Of a DNA stretch of 64,000 nucleotides, positions 38,400 to 50,210 are shown one piece after another. The stretch is from Geosiphon pyriformis. Its lineage: Eukaryota; Glomeromycota; Glomeromycetes; Archaeosporales; Geosiphonaceae. The notes under the pieces are model-generated. The model saw only the letters and a list, made by a program, of their open reading frames with translations, searched no databases and had not been told where the DNA came from. The first letter of the stretch is position 1. Each line of letters opens with the position of its first letter. The stretch is from contig JAAOMT010000697.1 in NCBI GenBank assembly GCA_016748015.1, positions 380,868 to 444,867 of the forward strand. The letters run 5' to 3'. Made by a program: the position numbers and the translations under genes.

Positions 38400-39690
38400 T
38401 TTTTTAAAAGCTGTAATTCTATTTCAGATTCCAAATTATTGTTTGCAATAAATGTAAATTAACTGATAATACTCTAAAATTGTTATGTTTAATGTGATTG
38501 CCACTTTAAAGTTGTTATTATTGTATTATTTCTATAGAAAAACACCAAATATTATTAGAGGTTTTTGGTCTCTTTTCTTAAATATTGTTACTGTTTGTTT
38601 GCTGTTAATTTATGTTTTCTGGAAGCAGTTGAACCTTCAATAACTAAATTTATCTTTAAATTATCTCTTATAATTTGAACTGCTAAGCTTATAAGTAGAA
38701 TAATTAATTCTATGCCAATTACTTTATATAGTTATATTGTAATAAACATTAATTCTTGGAAAAAAATTATTTGTTTGAAAGCTTATTAAAAATGTGTAGC
38801 TATTTTGCTATAAAAGTCAACTTTTTTACAGAAATCTTGTCTGTAGGTTACTTTAATAATTATAATAAAAAAAATATAAAAAAATATAAAAAATATAAAA
38901 AAAATAGAATTTTGTTAAAAAAAATTTTTCTGATTCAGATCTGGAGTTATTAATGATTTATTAAAATTGGTAACTAATTAATTTCAAAATATTAGTGAAA
39001 TTTTAGAGAATTTTAAGTATAATTACTAAAAAAATTTGGGTTTTTAAAGTATATATTATTTGAATTGTAATATTAAAGATAAATTTAAAAGTAAAATTGT
39101 TATTTTTTTATAAGATACATTTTTTTAAAGAGAAAAACTCTTCTTTTATACAACTTGTTGTAATACTAATTTATAAATTTGCACTTTTTTTTGTTATGAT
39201 TTTAATAAATTAAAGATATATTTTAATAAACTATAAATTATTTCTATTAACTATAAATAATTTTAGTAAACTATTAAGATATTTTGTGAATTTTTACAAA
39301 TTTTGGCAAATTTTAATATTATAGAGTTCAGAATATTGCATAATCTAATAATTACAATTGTGTATCATATAAATTGAATTATTATTTAGATAATAATATT
39401 TGATAATTTAATTAACTAATAAGTAATAATTAAAATAATAATAATATATATTAATTAATAATAAAAATTATAAAAGTAATTTTATGTTAATTATCAATTA
39501 AAATTTTACTGGTAACAATATTTATAAAAAAAACCAAACAAAAAAACACTGTATTATATACAAATATATTTGTTTTATTATTATTAATATTCTTTAAATA
39601 ATTTTAATCTTTATTTATTTAATAAAAATATACTTAAATCTAATCAAATTAACTATATAATGTTTTTCTATCCAATATTTATTATAAAAA
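38400..39690. other. AT-rich tract containing a dispersed repeat
   Basis: No gene seen. About 39300-39530 contains a sequence (AATATTGCATAATCT and flanks) that recurs at 58340-58530 in the same orientation; both pass into an ATTAATAATA-rich tail. Confidence 0.5.
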
Positions 39691-39699
39691 TTAAACACA

Positions 39700-40260
39700 T
39701 ATTGTTTAAACTCTAATATATATATATTTATAACAATTTAGTTGTCTAAGTATAAAACTATAAAGCAAAAAAAAAATACATTCCAAAACCAAGACAAATG
39801 CTTACAATTTAATTATTGTCAAAAACAACATTTTATGAATTTCAACATCTATACTTATTCTAACATTAAAAAAATATATTGTAATTTCTTTAATTATTTT
39901 TACAATACTTAAAATTATTAATAATTTATTTATATACATATTAAATATTTCTGGTCATAATTTATGTAAACATTTTCAAATATTCAAAAATTTTTTTGAG
40001 TATAAAAAGTTAGAACAATCAGATTCCAAGATGATTTTGTCCAACTTAATAGCAAAATTATTTATATAAACTAAAGCTTTTTTAAACTATAATAATATCA
40101 AATCTTTAAGACTTAATTTCTTCTATTAACAAAAAGTTTTTTAATTTATGATTAACCTATCTTTATCTAACAATTTGTTTCCAAAAACAACACCCAAATG
40201 CCTTAAAGAATACACAACATCAAAATAATCAAAGTTTTTTATATAAGTAATAATAACTAA
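39700..40260 (-). mobile_element. LINE RNase H fragment, decayed (second copy)
   Basis: Aligns by eye with 25980-26450 (same orientation). Reverse-strand reading FFNVRISIDVEIHKMLF and AFVLVLECIFF corresponds to the RNase H block AVFFEDINLGLGMEV...ALALECVP of the 12.1 kb LINE. Many stops. Confidence 0.65.
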
Positions 40261-40732
40261 TTATTTAAAATTATTCTAAATTAAACTTACAAAACAATTT
40301 TTTTGTATTTATTTTGCTTATACAACAATTTAAATAATTATTATTTTAGATAAATTAACTTAATTATATCTTAATAGTTTTTTTGTCAAATTTAATATTA
40401 AAGTATATATATGTATTTATATAATTTTTTTTTGAAAGTTTTTGGTTTCTAATATTTTGATAAAAAATTATTGAAATATAAATTATTAATAATAATATAA
40501 ATTTTCATAAATTCAAAATTTCATGGATTCACAAATTTTAAAAAAATGAGTTTAAATATAAATATAAATAAAGTTAGTTTTATATATCTTTAAACTTAAA
40601 TTTAATTCACTCTTTAAACAAAAAAAATTTACATTCATAGCTTTCAAATCATTTTACAACCGTCAGGTGATTGGAATGATGATCGCAATTATCATATAAA
40701 CAAACAAGAGATGAAGTTAGAAAATTATAAAG
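40261..40732. promoter_or_regulatory. Upstream region of NUP188
   Basis: AT-rich until about 40630, then a more mixed stretch with CpGs (ACCGTCAGGTGATTGG, ATGATCGC) within 100 bp of the putative start; likely core promoter. No defined motif assigned. Confidence 0.35.
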
Positions 40733-43700
40733 ATGGCTTTCTACCCGCCTCCTACTCCACCAACTCCTTCCCCAGTTGTCTATAAAAATTTTTCGTTAAG
40801 CAAGGCAAAACCGCTAGTTCTTTCGGGCAGTACCGTTGATCAAGATGTATACAACCGTTTTAGCAGGTCGTATTCTCTTTCTCAAATATATATTATACTT
40901 TTTGCGTCTAACACGCGAAGAGTAAAAAACTATAGTTTACGTTGCAACCTACAATCTGGGACTCACGCCGAAGAGCCCAAACATTTTACCTTTCGTTCGC
41001 TTCGGGGCAAGTAGATCTCTACAAACGATTCGGGATACTTTGTTAGCAGGTGACGGACAATGCCCACCAGAGGTGATGTCGAAGGTGTTACATGATCACC
41101 TCCATTATCTCGAGCAATGCCTAGATGTTTATGATAACAAAAGATTAAAGGCTCCCGAAAAAGAAAAGCCAATAGCTGGTGTTGAGACCTCAACCCTACT
41201 TGAAAATCCAAACGAATTGAGTGATTATCTGGATTTGGATAAAGATGAGTCCATTCACCTTGTTGACAGCTTTAAAGCTGAACATAAACAATGGGCGGAA
41301 TTAGATAATGAACAACTCAAGTGCGACATAATCATGCATTATTTTGATGAACGGCTCTCTATCCTCCAAATTGTGTGTCAATTGTTCCGGCTCTGTAGCA
41401 ATGAAGAGTCAATCTATTATGATGTGGCTAAAGAAATTGTCGAGAGATTTCGATGGGACTCTTTTGCCGATCGGATATATCAACAACTAAAGAGTCATCT
41501 TACTCGTGGCATTCCAGCTACATTTAAAACTTTGGATCCACAGATCTGGACCATACAATCACTGCGAGAGCAAAATGGGTGCTTGGAAATCTTGTTTCTG
41601 ATATATTTCACCGATCGTCCTTGTTCGCCCAAACGTATCTTTGAATTTCTTAAACATTTCAGCCAAACTAAATTTGGCTTGGACCAACCTACCCAATTTG
41701 TCTTTGATAATAATATGGCAAACGAGCTTTTGATTCACCTCAATCATCTAGCACAAATTTTTATGATTACAATTCTTCGGGAGCCAGACTTCAATATTTC
41801 AGCTTTGATTGAAGCTCCTAAAGAAACTAGGTTACTTCAATCACCATCTACCATAATGGAAATTAACGAACTAGCCTTAGACATGAATGAAGACCTTTCC
41901 CACGGGATTTTTTTTTTAAGCTGGTCTTCTTATTTGCAACATTTGCAACAATTATTTGAGGAGCTTGAGGTTCCGGAAGCATACGGAGATGTTGAAAGCA
42001 TTTTGACCGACTCATCTCTCACTCATGGTAATAAGGCTTTGGCATCGAATGCATTTGCCTATATTTTGGAACTTTTCAAGGGTCCGTGTCTTCAACCTGA
42101 TAATGCAAACTTCAGCGGTTATACGGCTTCGATAAGAGATTTATTTATATCAATCCTGGAAGCCTTTGACCCTTGGTTGTTACCTATCCGAAGTTATGAA
42201 ATGTTTGTAGAGGCATTTGCAGAACTTCATCGAATGGGTGACGGCTATTCGACTTTATTTTGGCTTGAATATCAACATAAATCACGTTCAAGTCTACTTT
42301 TGGAAACCGTCCGAAGCAGATTCCCTCAACAGTTTCGTCCTTTCATGCAACTTATGACAGCTTTGTCTTCCGAAGAGGAGTCGACATTGAATACATTTTA
42401 CTACCTTCAATCTATGAACACTTGTACCACATCTTTCCCCTCTGATCCACAATCTATTTCCCCGGAAGAAAATGGTCAAGTTCAAGCACTCAAACCAATT
42501 GAACTATTTGGGAAAGATTTTAACGAAAAACCTTTCGTGATACCCCCCGGAGCTATTGGAGATCTCGGTTCAAAACCAGATGGGAGTCAAATAATACGGT
42601 GGCAATTTGAATATTCTGCCTGGCATCTTTTTGCTGCAATGCTCGAATCATTTTCCCAATCGACCATTCGAACTTTTCCCGACGATTTCTTGTTGTCTCG
42701 TGACACCAAGATTTCAATGATCTTTGATATTTTGAACTTCATGAAAGCCTCGTTGAAGAACAATATCAGTATTCCAGTGTATTTAGAAGCACATTTGAAA
42801 TCTCTTGGGAGTTTCGATTGCTTGAACATACTCTATAAAGTTCTACTTTACATATCAAACGTCATCCCCGCACCAATCGATATGATCGGCGCTTGCCTGG
42901 AGTGCTTTAGTGTTTTCGTGCGTGATCATCCACATGATACTTATTATTATTTCTCATCAACCAAATTAATATCAAGAGAACCTACATTTGAACAGCCCCT
43001 ACACCGATTTCATTCAGATGGTCATTTGCAATATCTGCTGATGAATTTTGAATGTGCTGCGGGAAGATATCCTGTAACAATTGCCTTTATGAATTTTATC
43101 ATTGAAATAATTTCAAAGGCTCATCAATTCCCCATTGAGGATAATCAGGATTTAGAGAAAATGCAGACTGATATCCTTAATTACTGTATATCATACATAG
43201 CTTCATCGATTTTTATGTTTCACGATAAATGGCGTTATGTAAACATTGAAGATCGGTACCTAATTACTGCTAAAGCTTTGGAAATATTCAATCGGGTAAT
43301 AATAAGATCACCTTATCCTACCGAAATTCCAAAATTCAATGATCCCATTCTAGATCCTGGTCACAATTCCATTGGAACCATTCAAAAAGCTCTTACCTCT
43401 AGATTCCTATACGACGGAGGCTTACACCAAATTGTCCCGTTGTTATCAATAATTGAGCGAGGCAAAGAACTTATCAAAAGTTATGAAAGAATTGGTAGTT
43501 TTCGTATTATGGAAGAGGTTAAACGTACCCTGGAATTGGCATTGGTTTTCATCTCCCGATTACTCAAGATTCGAAAGATTTCTAATGACTCAGTTTCATT
43601 ACTGGAACACACTCTTATGGAGAAAACAGGAGGGGGAAATGAAAATCAAGGATACATATATATAATCGCCTCGTATATTAAGACCTCTTGGAATATTGAA

Positions 43701-46682
43701 GTTCCTACGGTGGCGACAGAAATTTTAACATTACTCATGATTGCCGCCGTCGAGCTGAACCCACAGTTGCCGCCACTTTGGGGCTATTTTGGCAATAAAA
43801 GCGAGGCAAAAGACTTGGAAAAAATATTCATCAATTGCTTAAAAAGTAAAGGCGCGATTCTGTTGCAGCGTGCTATCCTAAATTTCCTAGCCTTGTCTGC
43901 TGATTCTCATGCTGGGTTGTTCGTTGCCGATGATGAGGCCCTCACAATTTCAATAGACCTTAAAGGAAAGGGCAAAGCAAACGAAACGACAAAATCACCA
44001 GCAACAGAGACATCGTCAAATAATACTAAAAAAACGGCCCAAACAGATAGTTCCACGTCTAATACTTTTACAAAATCAGAACATTCGGATTCTATTGTAC
44101 GGATAGTTTTAGATATGGTTAAAGATTGGGAGAGCATCCAAAAATCGACTCCTATTCTTTTATTGGGCGCTTTATCTTTTCTTAACTCTATTTGGAAAAA
44201 CGGCCTATTTTATAATGCTCTGTGGAGTCAATTGCGAAAGGATGGCAAATTTTGGGCATCTCTTTCTGGGATTCTTTTTTCAAATCTGAAAATACCTTTG
44301 GAAAAATGGTCTGGATTTTCCCCCGCTGCTGATCGTTTTGTAAGCAACATAAACGATAGTGTTCAACAAGCATATTTTCATATTTCTATCAAAGCTTATA
44401 TTTTCACCATAATTAGTCAAGAAATCAATTTGAGTTTCCAAGCTTTGACAGAGGAAAAAGATCCTGGCAAAACCAAAAATTCTATAGAGGCATTACCATC
44501 CATAGGGCTCCAGATAATTTTGGCTAATATCAAAGATAATAACAGATTATCTTTATGGTTAGAAAATTTTACGCAAATCGACTATGATCCAGAAGTTGAC
44601 AAACGTTGCCTCGAAATCACAGATGTTATTCCAACCTTTAGAATTGAAGAGTTACGTGTTTTGAATTGGCATGAAGACTTTGACATAACACGAAAATATG
44701 GTGACGATTATCTATATGATATTGCTGTTACATACAAGTTATCATCAGCAATGGGCGTTGAAGAAGGCCATTTACATGACATTCTGACTCGGTTATGTCA
44801 AAGCAGTCATAATTGGTCTCGAACCGACGCTCAGGTTGTGCTGTTTAGATCATGGAAAGAATTTTTAGAGGTTTCATGTGATCAGCTAGGCAACATCTTT
44901 TGGGATTCCAAAACCAACAAAGAAATCAAATGGGATACCATGGAACGTCTCACTGAATTAATTGCATATGAAAAGAGAGTGGGCCTTGTAATTAGAACGA
45001 TTCGTAATGATATGGCTTCTTTATTATTATCTTTATTGGAACATTCCCCTGTTGCCAATCAACACGATGGAAATATTCGTTATGTCCAATTGGTAATAAA
45101 CTTGTTCAAAGCAATTACGAATGATGTTGATTCGGTAGAAGAATCAATTAGAGGCAAAATCAAGCCAGCTTTTCATAGACCGCTTTTGCACTCACTTTTA
45201 TTTTGTCTTCATGGGATTGTCAATAGCACGAAAGGCTCTCTTCCGAAAAATAGCAATGTTTTTTGGGAGTTTCGAGACACTTGTCACCGATTACTCTCGA
45301 GAATATCTACTATCCTTAACACGTACGATTTGAAAAAATTAGATGAAGAAGATGTTTTTATAATGATCGCAATGCTGGAACGGTTGATTCATCCGAATTG
45401 CATTCCAGATAATAAAACCTGGGTTCCGATCATTGAACATTGCAACATAATCCCAATGTTACTCAATATATTTGTAAATTCGGTCTCGCTTCCACGGAAG
45501 GATCGACCAAAGTATGCGGAAGCTAATATTAACATGTTTTTATTGCTCGCAAAGTATTCTCTCTCAGCGAGTAAACTTGAATTCCACGGAATTATTTCTG
45601 TGTTTCTCAACCACTCCTTATCATCCACACTACGCGATGGCCTACTGCGACCAGAAATCTCCAGTGATCAACATGAAATCTGGTGTTTCATGTTGGCTGT
45701 CGTTACAAGGATGCTATCCACTATTGGTCATAACGAAAAGTTTTTACGAAGTGTCGTGGGATTCATCAATTTTTATGGAAAGCAAATACAAAAAGCTTTG
45801 ACATGTGAGGCTCCCATTACCATGGGACTTTTAGAAGAGGTGGAACGTACAACAATGTTATTTTATCAACTCTCATTGCATATTAAACCCGATGGAACAA
45901 TTGATCTCACCGAAGCCGCTCCATATTATGAAAATTGCCTTAAGTTGTTATCAAAGGTTAATCATCTTTTTACACATCCCAAAACGGCCTCAAAAATTAT
46001 TGTACCTTGGAGTCGAGAGGAAAAACAATTGGCGGAACAATCATTTACCAAGGAAATATACACCGCTATTGAGAACATTGATGCTAGCTCGGATGAGAAA
46101 GAGATGAATCTATTTTTACAACGAGCACAACAGAAACTTTTCTCAATTGCTCGTAATATTCTTGCCACTTGTGTGGTCTTGACTCAAGCTGAGGACATTT
46201 TAGCCAATTCATCGATAGCCACCCTCGATCCTCTTTTAACCTTTGATTCCTCCTCGAAATCGGGGGAAAAAATACCGGCCACAATACAAACCTTATTAGA
46301 ATTAGCTGGTTACGGATTTACCCTTTTGAAATTATGGAAAGAATGCATCACGCTCAAAGAGAGTGCTGATTTAGCTTCATGGCGCGTTATATGGAAGAAA
46401 ACCCCGATATTTCTCGAAACTATATTTGTGTTAATCGTAACTCAACTTGTTTTAGCTACGAATATTGCAACTGACGACAGCGCCATACAAGATATCATGC
46501 TACAAGCTGCGGATGTGAAGCGCCATTTAACACGAGTTGCAGATATTATAAAAGAATTAAAAGATAAACAAGGGAATGCAACTCCAGCAGGGACTGAATT
46601 AAAATCGCTCGACATCGTGTTACGAGGCTTGGATAGATTTATGAGCGCGCAACTTCCTAATGGGCGAATGTTAATTGGGTGA
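40733..46682 (+). CDS. NUP188: Nucleoporin NUP188
   Basis: Large alpha-solenoid scaffold nucleoporin of the inner ring of the nuclear pore. One uninterrupted frame from about 41004 to 46682 encodes nearly 1,900 residues, close to the usual NUP188 size. Similar to animal NUP188: LREQNGCLEILFLIYF, the SH3-like insert FVIPPGAIGDLG..IIRWQFEYSAWHLF, RYPVTIAFMNFIIEII and HDKWRYVNIEDRYL. The C-terminus is SLDIVLRGLDRFM. The 5' end is unresolved: a first exon probably starts at 40733 (MAFYPPPTPPTPSPVVYKNF, LVLSGSTVDQDVYNRFS), and the frame of the long exon stays open back to about 40940 (LPFVRFGASRSLQTIRDTLLAG), but I could not place a donor that joins both in phase. The almost intron-less body is unusual beside its neighbours. 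Confidence 0.85.
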
Positions 46683-47416
46683 TCCAATCTAATTTCTGAA
46701 ATTAGAGTACAAAAATGGCGTAGCCATTCCTGAATCTTTAATTGAATGCAAAAACCTTGTAATGTTAGACATCAAGTTGCTTAATTTGCTTTAAATATTG
46801 TAAAAAGATTTAAGAACATATGATTTGAACTGATTCGTTGCAAAAGGTCCAAAGATATTTGAATTTTATAAAATTTTTTTGTTAAATTCATTTTTTTAAA
46901 TGAATATAATTGACATTACTTAAGTAATTTGTTTGTTATTTACATAAATGCAATTTATGTATAATTAAATATTTATGCTAATGATAAAAATAATATTTAT
47001 CAAAAACTGATTACATTAATTGTAAAACAAAATTATTATAAAAATATAATACACATGTAAAAAATATGTATTACATAAATTTAAGTTATTATTATATAAT
47101 AATTGGTCACGTGTTGAAATTGCATGATTGTCAAAATATTATATTACAATATGTTAAAATGTTATTTTAATTAGAAAATTATATTTATCAAAAATTTTTT
47201 TTTTTATGTATTATATATTTTTTTAAATGCTTTGAGATTTGTGTATTCATGCATAATAAAATAGAGATATTGTTTCACAAACCATGCACTTTTTACACGT
47301 GGCTAGCCACCAACAATCTAAACTAGATCTAACTCTATATTATCATTACCTAACAAACAATCATTATTATACAATTGTCATGTGCGATTGTATCACTGTT
47401 TTTGAAATGCTAACAA
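46683..47416. other. AT-rich intergenic region with a palindrome
   Basis: Mostly A/T. Near 47300 sits GTGGCTAGCCAC, a perfect 12-bp palindrome, in a short mixed-composition patch about 110 bp before the next start codon. A one-base variant, GTGGCTAGTCAC, occurs at about 6047. No other feature seen. Confidence 0.45.
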
Positions 47417-48741
47417 ATGGGTGAGGTGACAAAAACATTAAAGGCGGAATCCAAAGTATCAAACAAGGATCAACTTGACGCTAGATTTTGTAGCTGCGCT
47501 CATTTAATATTACAAGAGGATTGGGAGGTGAGAACTTGACGCAACCAATAACTGGGAACGGTCTTTTAAAAGAATAATTTATATGAGTCTTAAATTTATT
47601 TTTTGGATTTTAACAGGATCATCAAATAGTTTGTTCAAACCGACGATACAAATGTCCGGGTTATTTAGGGTATTTAAGTTTTCAAAAACGACAAGGAAAC
47701 TGGGATTATTCTTTAAAGACTGTGGATAGTAATTGTCCAACATCGTTAAAGGAATTGGCAAAATTAAAAATTTTACAAAAGTATGTTTTACTTTCATATT
47801 CAAACTAAGGATTTGTCTTTGAAAATTAATTAATTCTTTGCAATGGATTATTTTTCAGTTTAGATGGTGACCTAGAATCATTAAACACCAACGTTCTTCC
47901 AATGTCCATAGTTTATACTTTACATGCCGAATGTCCGACATTTTCTAGCTACAATGATTTTTTGAGTCATTTATCGAAAGGATGCCCGTATTTAAAGGTA
48001 AAATGTTTGATAAAATCTCAATTTTATAAACCGTGGACCGAGTATCTGGATGGGAATTGGCAATTACATACAAGTGATTCTTTTGAGCGTGTTGGTTTAT
48101 CCCGATGGAATTTTACAATGATTGATACACATAAAATGGTAATTTTTTAATTACATTGATAATTTGGTTCATAAATGCATATTTTTTTATTTATAACAAT
48201 CTAATGATACATTTACCGAAAGTCTCATGACACCATCAGTCATAGATCTCCGCCTATCCCTTTTCTCTATCCACTCTTTTGTCCTTACTGTTCGCATTAT
48301 TTTCCGGAAAACACTACGATTCATCTATGCTCAAACAACTCGACATCTCCTGCATTTGATGACGAAATCCTTTGTTTCTCTTGTAAAAAGCCACTCGAGA
48401 ATCCCCGAAAGTTTAGTCGACATCAGTTGGAGAATAATTGTAAATATTGTAATATTCCTCAATTACCTAGTCCAAGAACACCTATTTCTGATTTGTCAGT
48501 GCTGTGTATGTTATGTAAAAACATATTAGAAAAACCAAGAAATGATGGTGGAATATTGGTAGAAAATAATTGCCCTTGTAGCAATGGTAACTTAGAGGAA
48601 GGATCAGCGATTCTACTACCTTTTTTCTTTACTATTCCCTTATTAACCTCATATAAGGAACAAGGGATAATTAGTCCGGCAGTTTCATGGAGAAAACTTA
48701 AAAGTGATTCGAAAATCTCCCAAACCAGATTTAATAATTGA
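47417..48741 (+). CDS. Cys-rich (probable zinc-binding) protein of unknown function
   Basis: Not recognised. Four exons join in frame to 357 aa: 47417-47527, 47617-47780, 47859-48138, 48223-48741. N-terminus MGEVTKTLKAESKVS, then FCSCAHLILQEDWEDHQIVC, a CxC...H...C cluster. The last exon has three Cys modules: CPYCSHYFPENTTIHLC, LCFSCKKPLENPR...LENNCKYC and LCMLCKNILEKPR...VENNCPC; the last two share the pattern C-x2-C-K-x2-LE-x-PR ... (V/L)ENNC-x-C, suggesting an internally duplicated zinc-binding unit. The acceptor of exon 4 (48222) is inferred from phase and Cys spacing. A DNA/RNA- or protein-binding role is possible but unproven. Confidence 0.6.
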
Positions 48742-48917
48742 GGAATAAAGATGATATATCTTGGTAAATAACCAAAAACAGAATTTTTAAATAAACCCTT
48801 GGAGGTCACATGAATTTGAAAATATTAGTGCTGCTGACCCTGTGATTAAAGCTAGCTAGATAAATAAATATTCCATTTTCAGAATTTAATCTTTTGCTTC
48901 TCTTTTTTGCATAAAAT

Positions 48918-48932
48918 ATGACACCCTGGACC

Positions 48933-48964
<32 letters not shown>

Positions 48965-49930
48965 GCGAGGATATGTCAACAAAACAAAGCGAAGTAGTAA
49001 TAGTAACAGGGTACAGGTACCAAGTTATTAACATGTTACAATTGTAAAGTTCGCTCGTCAACATTCACTTTTAGCTGCGTGTTTAAATTCTTCTTTGTAA
49101 TTATAAACTAAAATTTCTTATTTTTTATTTAGAAGCCCTCTTCTAAAGTAGATAAAACCTCACAGCGAATCCAGCACTACTCTCAAAAAAACCAATCCCT
49201 TGCTAAAGTTGCGAAAAAGCGAACCTTTAACCATGCTAACCCCCAGGATAGTATGAGTAGTCGTGGTAAAGATCATTCCAAATCAAATTCTTTCTCGGAA
49301 AAGCGAGGGATTGAAAAAATTGACACACAACAACAAAACCTCAACAATGAATATATTCATTTGGTTGAATCAGCTTCATCATCATTTGTCACGAACAATG
49401 ATGAAATAAGAAAATTAAAAAGTGAACCTGAGACTTTGCAACCATCACCATCATCGGTACGAAAAAAGCTTGATGTCCTGAAACGTGGCCATAATTATGT
49501 CACAGATGTTGTTGATATGCATAAGATTATTGCCGCGCTAAATGATAAAGAAGACGCGACAATTGAAAGAAAATTAGAAAGATCTCGTTATTTCTTTCCT
49601 CAAGGAAACCCCAATGAAGAAAAATCTATTGATGGAAATAATATTGAACAAGTGAGCCCTAAGGACCAGAGAAAACAACTTCCAAAAACCCAAAATAAAT
49701 TGGAAAAATCAATATTGGCGCGTAAAGAAATGATTAATAAGGTCAAAAGTCAAATTATAAATAAGAAAAAAGAAAAGCAGAAAAAAAGAAAGCAAGCACG
49801 ACATCAAAGCAAAGAAACACAAAATGCGGATCACTTGAGCAATCATGGTCTGGAAGTTGAAACAAATCTTCACGCTAATCAGTCTTCCAATTATGTCACG
49901 TCGCAAAAACGCGTTACCTTCAAAGTTTGA
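48918..49930 (+). CDS. Asn-rich, basic hypothetical protein
   Basis: Not recognised. Two exons (48918-49016, 49133-49930) give 298 aa. It begins MTPWT, then ten Asn encoded by an (AAT)10 microsatellite, then KRGYVNKTKRSSNSN. The middle is polar and charged (RKKLDVLKRGHNYVTDVVD, MHKIIAALNDKEDATIERKL). A strongly basic stretch, NKKKEKQKKRKQARHQ, looks like a nuclear localisation signal. It ends KRVTFKV, reminiscent of protein-phosphatase-1-type RVxF docking motifs. The upstream stop 48908-48910 supports the ATG. It might alternatively be the end of the preceding gene, but the frame is closed between them. Confidence 0.5.
48933..48962 (+). repeat. (AAT)10 microsatellite, in coding frame
   Basis: Ten perfect AAT triplets in frame with the ATG at 48918, so they would encode ten Asn in a row. 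Confidence 0.9.
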
Positions 49931-50210
49931 ATGTAGATTACGAAATTTGAGAGAGCTGGAAATAGAGCTGTGTGCATCTATACAAATCAATTACTACCTC
50001 AAGGAAAACAGTCTTGAATTTCTTAGATCATTGTATTGTTACGGGCAGCGTTGTGACAATCTCATAGAAGGTAACTTAGGAGTTTAATAATAAGAACGAT
50101 ATTTTTTTTCAGTCTGACAATTGAATAAAAGATTATTCTAATTCCTACTCCCACAGAATTTATCTAATTACTTTTATGATCAGCCGTGATGAGTAAATGA
50201 AGTATTTTTT

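Noticed and set aside
44000-46684. Minus-strand frames under NUP188
   Set aside because: Antisense shadows of the long NUP188 exon.
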